The notes beneath the pieces were generated by a model that was given only the letters and a program-made list of their open reading frames with translations, was not told the origin of the DNA and ran no database searches. The position numbers and the translations under genes are program-made. From Tissierellia bacterium (GTDB lineage Bacteria; Bacillota; Clostridia; Tissierellales; Tissierellaceae), in the NCBI GenBank assembly GCA_012521625.1, contig JAAYLY010000001.1, positions 1 through 25,557 on the forward strand: 25,557 bases of DNA, in the 5' to 3' direction. Shown here in pieces: positions 15,452-24,159 of this stretch; position 1 is the stretch's first letter; the number at the start of each line of letters is the position of its first letter.

Positions 15452-15865
15452 ATGGAAAAGAAAACCTTAGTTTTAGGAGTAATCGGTTCAGACGTCCACG
15501 CTGTTGGAAATAAGATACTTGATTATTCCTTAACAAATGCAGGATTTAATGTCGTGAATATTGGAGTATTATCACCACAGGAAGATTTCATCAATGCAGC
15601 AATCGAGACTAATGCTGATGCTATCTTAGTATCTTCACTTTACGGTCATGGTGAAATCGATTGTAGAGGCATGAGGGAAAAATGTGATGAAGCTGGTTTA
15701 AAAGACATCTTACTTTATGTAGGAGGAAATATAGTAGTAGGTAAACAAGATTGGGAAGAAGTTGAGGCTAGATTTAAAGCTATGGGATTCGATAGAGTAT
15801 ATCCACCTGGAACTTCAGTAGATACTGCCATTAGGGATTTAAAAGAAGATTTAGGCCTTGAGTAG
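15452..15865 (+). CDS. glmS: Glutamate mutase sigma subunit (methylaspartate mutase S)
   Basis: This 137-residue Rossmann-like cobalamin-binding subunit, with GlmE, rearranges L-glutamate to (2S,3S)-3-methylaspartate. The base-off/His-on cobalamin motif D-x-H-x-x-G is at 14-19 (SDVHAVGN), with the cobalt-ligating His16 at the same position as in characterised clostridial subunits, and the length matches them. Further cobalamin-loop features are SSLYGHGE and GGNIVVG. ATG 15452 is preferred over an in-frame TTG one codon earlier because TGAGGAGGT (15436-15444) is ideally spaced. It is the first gene of a ten-gene pathway cluster in reaction order. Confidence 0.95.
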   Translation: MEKKTLVLGVIGSDVHAVGNKILDYSLTNAGFNVVNIGVLSPQEDFINAAIETNADAILVSSLYGHGEIDCRGMREKCDEAGLKDILLYVGGNIVVGKQDWEEVEARFKAMGFDRVYPPGTSVDTAIRDLKEDLGLE

Positions 15866-15885
15866 ATCGAATTAGAGGGGATATT

Positions 15886-17310
15886 ATGAACTGTTATATT
15901 TTCATAGATTTTGGAAGCACATATACAAAGGTTACTCTAGTAGATAAGGATAAGGAAGAAATAGTTGCAACGGCCAAGTCATATACGACTGTTCAAACGG
16001 ATGTTATGATAGGCTACCAAAAGGCGCTAGAGGAGCTTTTTTCTAAAGTAGAAGGAGAAGTTAATATAGTAAAGAAACTAGCCTGTTCATCGGCTGCAGG
16101 TGGTTTGAAGATGATCGCCATCGGTTTAGTACCTGAATTAACTGCAGAAGCGGCAAAGAGGGCTGCTCTAGGAGCTGGAGCCAGAGTAATAAATACTTAC
16201 AGTCATTTTTTAAATAAAGGCGAAGTCTTAGAGATCAAGAATTCAATTGCCGATATGATTCTACTTGCCGGAGGAACTGATGGGGGCAACACTGAATGTA
16301 TACTCCATAATGCTAGAATGTTAGCCGAATATGGAATAAGTGTCCCTATAGTGGTTGCGGGCAATAAATCCTGTAACGATGAAATAGCTGAGATTTTCGA
16401 TGGCAGGGTAGAGTATTATATTACAGAGAACGTTATGCCCACTTTAAATAATATAAATGTGGAACCGGCTAGGGAGACCATAAGAAGCATCTTTATGAGA
16501 AAAATCGTCCATGCCAGGGGCATGAAGAATATAGAAAAGGAGATCTCAGGTATCCTAATGCCGACCCCAGCTGCAGTGTTAAAGGCTGCTGAAACCCTAG
16601 CTTTAGGTACTAAGAACGAAGATGGTATAGGAGATTTAGCAGTAGTAGATATTGGTGGTGCTACAACTGATGTCCATTCTATAGGTGAAGGAGCACCAAG
16701 CAAACCAGGAGTCTTCTTAAGGGGTTTGGAAGAACCTTTAGCTAAGAGGACTGTAGAAGGCGATTTAGGCATGAGATATTCTTCAATATCCGTATATGAG
16801 GCGGCTGGTAAGCGTATGATGAAGAAATACTTGAATATAGAAGAGTACGACCTAGAAGCAGAATTTAGGAAGAGATATGAGAATACCTCATTCGTAGCAG
16901 AAGATGAAAAGGATATAGTTTTTGATGAAGCTATGGCAAAGGTATGTGCAGACATCTCTATGAAACGACATGCTGGTGTAGTAGAAGCTATTTACTCACC
17001 ACTTGGAACTATGTATTCTCAAACAGGTAAAGATTTGATGGAATTGCCCTATGTTATAGGAACTGGTGGGGTAATCGTAAATAGTAGAAATCCAAAAGCT
17101 ATCTTAGAGGCTACTAAGTTTACTATGGATGATCCAACATCATTGAAACCAAGAAATCCAAAATTCTTAATAGATAAAAGATATATCTTATCAGCTATGG
17201 GACTGCTTTCTACTTTAGATGCTGATATGGCAGTTCGTATGTTGAAAAAATATATTGTTAAATGTGAAGACAATCATTTATTGGTAAAAAACCAGGGTAA
17301 ATGCCTTTAA
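15886..17310 (+). CDS. glmL: Glutamate mutase accessory ATPase GlmL/MutL
   Basis: This 474-residue ASKHA-fold protein has a phosphate-1 loop FIDFGSTYTK (6-15) and a second phosphate loop VDIGGATTDVHS in the middle of the protein. It lies between the two glutamate mutase subunits, the standard place for GlmL/MutL. The family is related to DNA-K/diol-dehydratase reactivase ATPases and is thought to exchange damaged cobalamin in the mutase, but its exact activity is less well established than that of its neighbours. It follows glmS by 20 bases with AGAGGGG as ribosome binding site. It is unrelated to the DNA-repair MutL despite the shared name. Confidence 0.92.
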   Translation: MNCYIFIDFGSTYTKVTLVDKDKEEIVATAKSYTTVQTDVMIGYQKALEELFSKVEGEVNIVKKLACSSAAGGLKMIAIGLVPELTAEAAKRAALGAGARVINTYSHFLNKGEVLEIKNSIADMILLAGGTDGGNTECILHNARMLAEYGISVPIVVAGNKSCNDEIAEIFDGRVEYYITENVMPTLNNINVEPARETIRSIFMRKIVHARGMKNIEKEISGILMPTPAAVLKAAETLALGTKNEDGIGDLAVVDIGGATTDVHSIGEGAPSKPGVFLRGLEEPLAKRTVEGDLGMRYSSISVYEAAGKRMMKKYLNIEEYDLEAEFRKRYENTSFVAEDEKDIVFDEAMAKVCADISMKRHAGVVEAIYSPLGTMYSQTGKDLMELPYVIGTGGVIVNSRNPKAILEATKFTMDDPTSLKPRNPKFLIDKRYILSAMGLLSTLDADMAVRMLKKYIVKCEDNHLLVKNQGKCL

Positions 17311-17341
17311 TAAAAATATTGTATAATGTGGAGGTAATACA

Positions 17342-18799
17342 ATGGAATTGAAAAATAAAAGATGGACTGATGAAGAATTTTTCAAAGTTAGGGAAGAAGT
17401 TCTAAGCCAATGGCCAACTGGTAAGGAAGTAGACTTACAAGAAGCTGTTGATTACTTAAAGAAAGTGCCAGAGGAAAAGAACTTTGCTATAAAACTAAAA
17501 AAGGCTAAGGAAGAAAAGAGAACACTAGCTCAACCAAGAGCAGGTGTAGCCTTAATCGATGACCATATTGAATTACTTAACTACTTAGATAAGGAAGGCG
17601 GAGCTGATTTCTTACCTTCAACTATCGACTCTTATACTAGACAAAACAGATATGAGGAATGTGAAGTAGGTATAGACGAATCAATTAAAGCTGGTAGGTC
17701 AATGTTAAATGGATTCCCAGCTGTTAACCACGGAATTAAGGGTTGTAGAAAGGTTTATGAAAGTGTTAATCTACCAGTTCAGGCAAGACATGGTACACCT
17801 GATTCAAGACTATTAGCTGAAATAATCCACGCTGGTGGCTGGACTTCCAACGAGGGTGGTGGTATCAGCTACAACGTTCCATATGCTAAAGCAGTACCTA
17901 TAGAAAAGAGTATCAGGGACTGGCAATACTGCGACAGACTAGTTGGCTTCTACGAAGAACAAGGTATCACATTAAACAGAGAGCCATTTGGACCATTAAC
18001 AGGTACTCTAGTACCACCATCCATGTCAAATGCAGTAGGTATAATTGAAGCCTTATTAGCTGCAGAACAAGGAGTTAAAAACATTACTGTAGGTTACGGC
18101 CAATGTGGTAACTTAGTACAAGACGTAGCTGCAGTAAGGGCTTTAGAAGAACAAACAGAAGAATACTTAGCTGAATATGGCTATAAGGATATGGTAATTA
18201 CAACAGTATTCCATCAATGGATGGGTGGATTCCCAGAAGACGAAGCTAGGGCATTTGGTGTTATATCCTTAGGTTCAACTGCTGCTGCCTTATCAGGTGC
18301 AACTAAGGTTATAGTTAAGACACCACACGAAGCTGTAGGTATCCCAACTAAGGAAGCAAATGCTGCTGGAATTAGAGCTACTAAGATGATCTTAAACATG
18401 TTAGAAGGACAAAGATTACCAGACAGCAAGGCATTACAAGCTGAAATTGAAATCATCAAGGCTGAAACTAAATGCATCCTTGATAAGGTATTCGAATTAG
18501 GTAATGGCGACCTAGCAGTAGGTACTGTTAAGGCCTTTGAACAAGGAGTATTAGATATTCCATTTGCTCCATCCAAGTACAATGCAGGTAAAATATTACC
18601 AGCTAGGGATAATGAAGGTTGCGTAAGATACTTAATGACTGGAAATATTCCACTATCAAAAGACCTATTAGACTTCAACAGAGCTAGATTAGAAGAAAGA
18701 GCTAAATTTGAAGGAAGAGAAGTTGGCTTCCAAATGACTGTAGATGATATCTTTGCAGTAGGTAAAGGAAAATTAATAGGAAGACCGGAGGGGATGTAA
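17342..18799 (+). CDS. glmE: Glutamate mutase epsilon subunit (methylaspartate mutase E)
   Basis: This 485-residue TIM-barrel subunit holds glutamate and the adenosyl radical above the cobalamin delivered by GlmS. Segments typical of the family are VQARHGTPDSRLLAE, GGWTSNEGGGISYN, the GPLTGTLVPPSMSNA stretch and GQCGNLVQDV. The Arg in QARHGTPD lies in the region that binds substrate carboxylate in the known structure. The length matches characterised enzymes of about 483. It shows a codon preference for AGA over AGG (18 against 6 by hand count), opposite to thiI, which suggests high expression. The stop is two bases before the next start. Confidence 0.95.
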   Translation: MELKNKRWTDEEFFKVREEVLSQWPTGKEVDLQEAVDYLKKVPEEKNFAIKLKKAKEEKRTLAQPRAGVALIDDHIELLNYLDKEGGADFLPSTIDSYTRQNRYEECEVGIDESIKAGRSMLNGFPAVNHGIKGCRKVYESVNLPVQARHGTPDSRLLAEIIHAGGWTSNEGGGISYNVPYAKAVPIEKSIRDWQYCDRLVGFYEEQGITLNREPFGPLTGTLVPPSMSNAVGIIEALLAAEQGVKNITVGYGQCGNLVQDVAAVRALEEQTEEYLAEYGYKDMVITTVFHQWMGGFPEDEARAFGVISLGSTAAALSGATKVIVKTPHEAVGIPTKEANAAGIRATKMILNMLEGQRLPDSKALQAEIEIIKAETKCILDKVFELGNGDLAVGTVKAFEQGVLDIPFAPSKYNAGKILPARDNEGCVRYLMTGNIPLSKDLLDFNRARLEERAKFEGREVGFQMTVDDIFAVGKGKLIGRPEGM

Positions 18800-18801
18800 T
18801 T

Positions 18802-20043
18802 ATGAAAATAGTAGATTTAGTATGCGCAGAAGGTAAAACAGGTTTTTATTTCGACGATCAAAAAGCTATAAAAGCTGGTGCTAAGCATGACGGTATGTTC
18901 TACTTAGGAGAGCCTATGATTGAAGGCTTCACTCAAGTTAGACAAGCTGGTGAAAGTATTTCAGTATTACTTATCCTTGAAGATGGCCAAGTAGCTCATG
19001 GAGACTGTGCTGCAGTTCAATATTCAGGAGCAGGCGGAAGGGATCCATTATTCTTAGCTCAAGATTTCATACCTGTAATTGAAGGACCTATTAAAGAAAA
19101 ATTAGTTGGAAGAGACGTATCAACTTTCAAAGAGTTAGCAGAAGAAATTGACCACTTGGAAATAGATGGTAAGAGACTTCACACTGCTATTAGATACGGT
19201 GTAACTCAGGCTTTACTAGATGCAACAGCTAAGGCTAACAAGGTAACTATGGCTGAAGTTGTGCAAAAAGAGTACAACACAGGTGTAGAATTGGCTAGAG
19301 TTCCAATCTTTACACAATCCGGTGACGATAGATATACAAATGCTGACAAGATGATCATAAAAGAAGCAGACGTATTACCACATGGTCTATTTAATAACGT
19401 TGAAGAAAAATTAGGTCTTCAAGGTGAAAAACTTCTAGCTTATGTTGAGTGGTTAAGGGATAGGGTATTAAACTTTAGAACTAGGGAAGATTATCAACCA
19501 ACATTCCACATCGACGTATACGGAACTATTGGAGAATTATTAGACAATGATACAGAGAAAATGGCAGATTATCTAGTAAAACTAGAAGAAGCTGCTAAGC
19601 CATTTAAATTAAGAATCGAAGGACCAATGGATGTTGGCTCAAGAGAAGGCCAAATGGAAGCTATGAGGGACCTAAGGATTGCACTAGAAGAAAGGGGATG
19701 CTCAGTAGAGTTAGTAGCAGACGAATGGTGCAATACTCTAGAAGACGTAAAATACTTTGTTGACAACAAGGCTGGTCATATGATCCAAGTTAAGACTCCA
19801 GACCTTGGTGGAGTAAACAATACAATAGAGGCTCTATTATATTGTAAAGATAACGGCCTTGGAGCATACTCAGGCGGAACTTGTAATGAAACTAGCAGAA
19901 GTGCAGAAGTTTGTACAAACATAGCTATGGCTTGTGGTGCTACTCAAATATTAGCAAAACCAGGTATGGGTGTTGACGAAGGTATCATGATCGTTAACAA
20001 TGAAATGAACAGGGTATTAGCTCTAAGCAGTAGAAGAAAGTAA
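18802..20043 (+). CDS. mal: Methylaspartate ammonia-lyase
   Basis: This 413-residue enolase-superfamily enzyme eliminates ammonia from (2S,3S)-3-methylaspartate to give mesaconate. Key residues fall exactly where the clostridial enzyme has them: His194 (LPHGLFNN), Mg ligands Asp238 (HIDVYG), Glu273 (RIEGP) and Asp307 (ADEWC), and the catalytic Lys331 (QVKTPDLGG). The overall length equals the characterised Clostridium protein. Its ribosome binding site, GGAGGGGATG, overlaps the end of glmE, and the start is only two bases beyond that stop, so the two are coupled. Confidence 0.96.
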   Translation: MKIVDLVCAEGKTGFYFDDQKAIKAGAKHDGMFYLGEPMIEGFTQVRQAGESISVLLILEDGQVAHGDCAAVQYSGAGGRDPLFLAQDFIPVIEGPIKEKLVGRDVSTFKELAEEIDHLEIDGKRLHTAIRYGVTQALLDATAKANKVTMAEVVQKEYNTGVELARVPIFTQSGDDRYTNADKMIIKEADVLPHGLFNNVEEKLGLQGEKLLAYVEWLRDRVLNFRTREDYQPTFHIDVYGTIGELLDNDTEKMADYLVKLEEAAKPFKLRIEGPMDVGSREGQMEAMRDLRIALEERGCSVELVADEWCNTLEDVKYFVDNKAGHMIQVKTPDLGGVNNTIEALLYCKDNGLGAYSGGTCNETSRSAEVCTNIAMACGATQILAKPGMGVDEGIMIVNNEMNRVLALSSRRK

Positions 20044-20070
20044 GCTCAGTATGTATAAAGGTGGGATATA

Positions 20071-20913
20071 ATGAGACAAATTGACGCTGGGTTAATAACT
20101 GAATCAGTTAAGAAAATGGTTATGGAAGCCAATTATTTTCTCCCAGAGGATGTATATAGTACTATAAAGGAAGCTCAGGATAAGGAAGAATGGCAACTTG
20201 CATCTGACATCCTAGATAAAATATTGCAAAATGCTGACATAGCTAAGAATGACCAAGTTCCAATGTGCCAAGATACTGGTATGGCGGTAGTATTTGTGGA
20301 AATGGGTCAAGAAGTTAGCATAGTTAACGGTTATATAGAAGATGCAATCAATCAAGGTATTAGGGAAGGCTATGAAGAGGGTTATTTAAGAAAGTCTGTA
20401 GTGGGAGATCCTTTAAATAGAGTTAATACTAAGGATAATACGCCAGGAATTATCCACTATTCAATAGTTCCAGGTGATAAGTTAAAGATTACTGTTGCTC
20501 CTAAGGGATTCGGTTCAGAAAATATGTCTAGATTAAAGATGTTAAAACCTGCTGAAGGATTAGAAGGAGTAAAGGATTTTGTCCTAGAAACCGTCGAATT
20601 AGCTGGGCCTAATCCTTGCCCACCTATAGTTGTAGGAGTTGGAATAGGCGGAACTATGGAAAAAGCAGCTTTTCTAGCTAAGAAATCCCTAATGAGATCT
20701 TTTGATAGCTACAATGAAAATCCTTTCTATGCTGATTTAGAGAAGGAGCTATTAGAAAAGATCAATGAGTTAGGAATAGGACCTCAAGGTTTCGGTGGCA
20801 AAACTACAGCCTTAAGGGTATTCATTGAGTACTACCCAACTCATATAGCAGGATTACCAGTAGCTGTTAATATTCAATGTCATGCTGCTAGACATAAAGA
20901 AGTAGTACTTTAG
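20071..20913 (+). CDS. Mesaconate hydratase (class I fumarase-like), alpha subunit
   Basis: This 280-residue protein is homologous to the N-terminal domain of class I iron-sulfur fumarases. The three Cys expected to hold the [4Fe-4S] cluster are visible: Cys66 (PMCQDTG), Cys183 (GPNPCPP) and Cys270 (NIQCHAARH). With the next gene it should hydrate mesaconate (2-methylfumarate) to (S)-citramalate. Sequence alone would allow plain fumarase or tartrate dehydratase; the mesaconase call rests on its place between methylaspartate ammonia-lyase and citramalate lyase. The cluster is oxygen-labile in this family, consistent with an anaerobe. Confidence 0.88.
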   Translation: MRQIDAGLITESVKKMVMEANYFLPEDVYSTIKEAQDKEEWQLASDILDKILQNADIAKNDQVPMCQDTGMAVVFVEMGQEVSIVNGYIEDAINQGIREGYEEGYLRKSVVGDPLNRVNTKDNTPGIIHYSIVPGDKLKITVAPKGFGSENMSRLKMLKPAEGLEGVKDFVLETVELAGPNPCPPIVVGVGIGGTMEKAAFLAKKSLMRSFDSYNENPFYADLEKELLEKINELGIGPQGFGGKTTALRVFIEYYPTHIAGLPVAVNIQCHAARHKEVVL

Positions 20914-20923
20914 GAGGGTAATT

Positions 20924-21484
20924 ATGAAAAAATTAACTACACCTTTAAAAGTTGAAGATTTGAAAGACCTTAAAGCTGGTGACAATGTAACTATAACTGG
21001 ATATATATATACGGCTAGGGATGCAGCCCATAAGAGGCTGGTTGAACTATTAGAAGAGGGTAAGGAGTTACCTATAGACTTAGAAGGGGCCATAATCTAC
21101 TATGTTGGCCCCACTCCTGCTAGAGAAGGAGAGCCAATAGGGTCTGCTGGACCTACTACAAGCTATAGGATGGATTCCTATACGCCACAACTATTAGACC
21201 AAGGCTTACTTGGTATGATAGGTAAGGGTAAAAGAAGTCAGGAAGTAAAAGATAAGATAGTAGAAAAGGGAGCGGTATATTTTGCAGCTATCGGCGGAGC
21301 TGCAGCTCTAATTAAGAAAGCTATAAAATCAGCTGAAATAGTTGCCTATGAAGATCTAGGAGCAGAAGCTATAAGAAAGATTTATGTAGAGGATTTTCCA
21401 GTGACAGTAGTTAACGATGCTCACGGAAATGATCTATATCAATCTGGTAGAAAGGAATATTTGCAATGGTTGAAAGAAAACTAG
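20924..21484 (+). CDS. Mesaconate hydratase (class I fumarase-like), beta subunit
   Basis: This 186-residue protein corresponds to the C-terminal domain of class I fumarases. Recognisable segments are the GPTTSYRMDSYTPQLLDQG stretch, MIGKGKRS, AAIGGAAAL and DFPVTVVNDAHGNDLY. The split into two genes (alpha 280, beta 186) is the arrangement usual in Clostridia and archaea. It starts 10 bases after the alpha subunit and overlaps citD by 19 bases, so the hydratase is coupled translationally to the first lyase subunit. Substrate is inferred from context as for the alpha subunit. Confidence 0.88.
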   Translation: MKKLTTPLKVEDLKDLKAGDNVTITGYIYTARDAAHKRLVELLEEGKELPIDLEGAIIYYVGPTPAREGEPIGSAGPTTSYRMDSYTPQLLDQGLLGMIGKGKRSQEVKDKIVEKGAVYFAAIGGAAALIKKAIKSAEIVAYEDLGAEAIRKIYVEDFPVTVVNDAHGNDLYQSGRKEYLQWLKEN

Positions 21485-21747
21485 AGATTAAAAAGATGGC
21501 CACAGCTGGCTCACTTGAATCCAATGATATCCTTATTATGATTTCAAAAGGCGAAGGAAAGATCGATATAGAATTGGAAAGTGTCGTCGAAAAGCAATTT
21601 GGCGAAGATATTAAAAAAGTTATCCATGACACCCTAGTAGAGGAAGGAATAACCGATGCAAAGGTTATAGCAAAGGACAAGGGAGCATTGGACTTTACCA
21701 TTAGAGCAAGGGTAAGGGCTTGCGTTAAGAGAGGAGTGGAAAATTAA
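21466..21747 (+). CDS. citD: Citramalate/citrate lyase acyl carrier protein (gamma subunit)
   Basis: This 93-residue carrier bears the phosphoribosyl-dephospho-CoA arm that swings acyl groups between the alpha and beta lyase subunits. The attachment motif A-G-[TS]-L-E-S is visible as AGSLES (14-19), with Ser19 as the likely attachment site, and VEKQFGEDI and DKGALDF are family signatures. The N-terminus is about five residues longer than in enterobacterial CitD if ATG 21466 is used; ATG 21496 would leave too little before the motif. In this operon the lyase is expected to act on citramalate rather than citrate. The prosthetic-group enzymes CitX and CitG are not in the window. Confidence 0.92.
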   Translation: MVERKLEIKKMATAGSLESNDILIMISKGEGKIDIELESVVEKQFGEDIKKVIHDTLVEEGITDAKVIAKDKGALDFTIRARVRACVKRGVEN

Positions 21748-22607
21748 TGAACTATAGGACACTGCTCTTCATACCAGGAAATAATCCTGGTATGCTCCAA
21801 AGCTCGGATATTCTTGGTGCCGACGGCATTATCATAGACTTAGAAGATGCTGTTGCATTAACAGAAAAAGACGCAGCTAGGATTTTAGTAAGGGAATATT
21901 TGTTGACCTTTAAACCAGAGGGAAATTATTTTATTAGAATTAATCCATTAGATAGCCCATACTTCTATGATGATTTAGAGGCTATTAAGGATTTAGATAT
22001 TACTGGCTTAGTACTTCCAAAGGCTAGTGTAGAATCTATGGCTGCCCTGGAAGATTACCTAGATAAAAATGATTTAGACTTTGAAGTTATCGCATTAATA
22101 GAAAATGCCATGGGATTAGAGACTGCCTTAGACATAGTCAGGGCATCTAAGAGGATAGTAGGCCTATTCTTAGGTGCTGAGGACCTAACCCTTGATTTAG
22201 GGGCTAAGAGGACTAAGGAATCAAAAGAGATAGAATATGCTAGATCCAAGATCATTGCAGCTGCAAAGGCTGCTGGTATTCAGGCTTTAGACACTCCTTT
22301 CACTGATACTGATGATTTAGAAGGCTTAAAAATCGATACTAGAAATGCCAAAGATCTAGGTATGACAGGTAAGACTGTAATCAGCCCTAGACATGTTGAC
22401 ATAATAAACCAGGTATTTACACCTACTCAAAAAGAAATCGACTATGCCTTAAGGGTAGTAGAAGGAGTTAAGGGAGCAAAGGAAAAAGGTTTAGGTGCTT
22501 TCTCCTTAGAAGGAAAGATGATTGACGCGCCAATAATTAAGAGGGCCCTAAACGTATTAAAGACCAGCGGAGACTATAAGGAGGAATATGATGAATTACT
22601 TGAGTAG
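21747..22607 (+). CDS. citE: Citramalate/citrate lyase beta subunit
   Basis: This 286-residue TIM-barrel lyase subunit cleaves the citramalyl-carrier thioester to pyruvate and acetyl-carrier. Visible motifs are the RTLLFIPGNNPGM stretch, GIIIDLEDAV (Mg/CoA region), FIRINPLDS, VLPKA, ALIENAMGL, GAEDLTLDLG and SPRHVDIINQVFTP. The length is normal (E. coli CitE about 300). The start ATG shares its A with the citD stop (TAATG), so translation is coupled. Free-standing CitE-like proteins exist, but the flanking citD and citF make a true lyase subunit clear. Confidence 0.94.
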   Translation: MNYRTLLFIPGNNPGMLQSSDILGADGIIIDLEDAVALTEKDAARILVREYLLTFKPEGNYFIRINPLDSPYFYDDLEAIKDLDITGLVLPKASVESMAALEDYLDKNDLDFEVIALIENAMGLETALDIVRASKRIVGLFLGAEDLTLDLGAKRTKESKEIEYARSKIIAAAKAAGIQALDTPFTDTDDLEGLKIDTRNAKDLGMTGKTVISPRHVDIINQVFTPTQKEIDYALRVVEGVKGAKEKGLGAFSLEGKMIDAPIIKRALNVLKTSGDYKEEYDELLE

Positions 22608-24072
22608 TACTGATTTAAGAACTGTAAAGGTTTTAGAGCAGGCTGAATTTCCTTCTAAAGTTAATGCACGTAATAAGGTAGTAGAAGATACTGCAAAGCT
22701 AATCAAGGAACTAGGTATTAAGGATAATGCAGTTCTTTCCTTCCACCACCACCTAAGAAACGGAGACTATGTATTAAATACTATAATGAAGGAAGTTCAA
22801 AGACAAGGCATAAAAGGAATTACTCTAGTAGCAAGCTCCTTGTTCCCTATACATGCTGAAATGATACCCTTACTGGAAGATGGAACTATTGAAAATATTG
22901 TTACATCCTATATCAGTGGAGATCTTGGAAGAGCAATTAGTTATGGTAAATTAAAAGGCAAAATTATAATGCAGTCCCATGGTGGTAGAGCTAGGTCTAT
23001 ATTAAATGGGGAAATAGAAATCGATGTTGCCTTTATTGCATCACCAAGTGCAGATGCTCATGGAAATATATCAGGGGTAAATGGACATAATACGTGCGGT
23101 ACACTAGGTTATGCCATAGCAGACAGCTTAAAGGCTAAGAAGGTAGTAGCTGTAACAGATGCCTTAGTGGAATATCCAAACTATCCGGCGGATATCACTG
23201 AAGACTATGTAGATTACGTACTAGTAATTGATTGCATTGGTCGTAAGGAAGGTATAGTGTCAGGTACTACAAGGGTAACTAGGGACCCAGTAGGCTTAAA
23301 GATAGCAAAGGATACCTTAAAGGTAATGGAAGCTACAGGCTTATTAAAGGAAGGATTCAGCTATCAAAGTGGTGCTGGTGGAATCTCCCTAGCAGTTACA
23401 GCCTTCTTAAAGGAATATATGATCGAAAATAACATTAAGGGTAGCTTTGCATCAGGGGGAATAACAGGTCATCTAACACAAATGCTAGAAGAAGGCTTAT
23501 TCTCAGCCCTATTTGATGTCCAATGCTTCGACTTAGAATCCATAGAATCCTTAAAGAGGAATCCAAACCATATAAGGATGAGTGCTTCTCAATACGGTAA
23601 TCCAGAAGTATCAGCGGTTGTAGATAAGCTAGATTTCGTTATTTTAGGTGCTACAGAAATAGATGTTAACTTTAACGTTAATGTAACTTCAGGAGCAGAC
23701 GGAGTATTGATGGGTGGATCAGGTGGACATCAAGATACTGCAGCAGGCAGTAAGGTATCCATCATAGTATCTAAGCTATTCTCATCGAGGATACCTGTAA
23801 TCAAGGACAGGGTAGATGTAATAACTACGCCAGGAACTACGGTAGATGTGTTGGTAACAGAAAGGGGTATTTGCGTAAATCCATTGAGAACGGACCTAAT
23901 AGAAGCCTTTAAGGAAGCTAAGTTAGAAATTGTAGACATTAAGGAATTAAAAGAGTACTCTGAAAGCATCATGGGTAAGGCTAAGCCAATAGAAAAGACA
24001 GACAGGATAATCGGATTATCCCAGTATAGGGATGGAAGCATTATAGATTATATATATGAAGTAAAGAGATAA
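22591..24072 (+). CDS. citF: Citramalate/citrate lyase alpha subunit (acyl-ACP transferase)
   Basis: This 493-residue subunit transfers the acetyl-carrier arm from acetate to (citra)malate, regenerating acetyl-carrier for the next cycle. Recognisable stretches are LSFHHHLRNGDYVLN, SHGGRARSILNGEI, ASPSADAHGNISG, QSGAGGISLAV and MGGSGGHQDTAAGSK. The length is close to the usual 500-510. Two adjacent ATG codons occur at 22588 and 22591; AAGGAGG (22578-22584) is better spaced for 22591. It overlaps citE by 17 bases. A strong hairpin follows, so citF may be the last gene of the main transcript. Confidence 0.94.
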   Translation: MNYLSSTDLRTVKVLEQAEFPSKVNARNKVVEDTAKLIKELGIKDNAVLSFHHHLRNGDYVLNTIMKEVQRQGIKGITLVASSLFPIHAEMIPLLEDGTIENIVTSYISGDLGRAISYGKLKGKIIMQSHGGRARSILNGEIEIDVAFIASPSADAHGNISGVNGHNTCGTLGYAIADSLKAKKVVAVTDALVEYPNYPADITEDYVDYVLVIDCIGRKEGIVSGTTRVTRDPVGLKIAKDTLKVMEATGLLKEGFSYQSGAGGISLAVTAFLKEYMIENNIKGSFASGGITGHLTQMLEEGLFSALFDVQCFDLESIESLKRNPNHIRMSASQYGNPEVSAVVDKLDFVILGATEIDVNFNVNVTSGADGVLMGGSGGHQDTAAGSKVSIIVSKLFSSRIPVIKDRVDVITTPGTTVDVLVTERGICVNPLRTDLIEAFKEAKLEIVDIKELKEYSESIMGKAKPIEKTDRIIGLSQYRDGSIIDYIYEVKR

Positions 24073-24078
24073 ATACTT

Positions 24079-24113
24079 AAATAAAGAGTTGCAAGCGTTG
24101 CAACTCTTTATTT
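24079..24113. terminator. 16-bp perfect hairpin between citF and citC
   Basis: The left arm 24079-24094 and right arm 24098-24113 pair perfectly around a GCG triloop (core GAGTTGCAA / TTGCAACTC). The outer pairs are A/T-rich and give AAATAAA on one side and TTTATTT on the other. It can act as a terminator or attenuator in both directions and should lower citC relative to the structural lyase genes. The T-run is interrupted by one A. Confidence 0.75.
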
Positions 24114-24159
24114 ATCTATATATAATTATCTATATAAGATTAATAAGTAGGTGAAGGCC

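Noticed and set aside
16416..16955. 179-codon minus-strand open frame inside glmL
   Set aside because: It lies wholly within glmL, whose motifs are intact, has no ribosome binding site and a low-complexity Ser/Ile-rich product.
18214..18678. 154-codon minus-strand open frame inside glmE
   Set aside because: It is a shadow of the highly conserved glmE frame.
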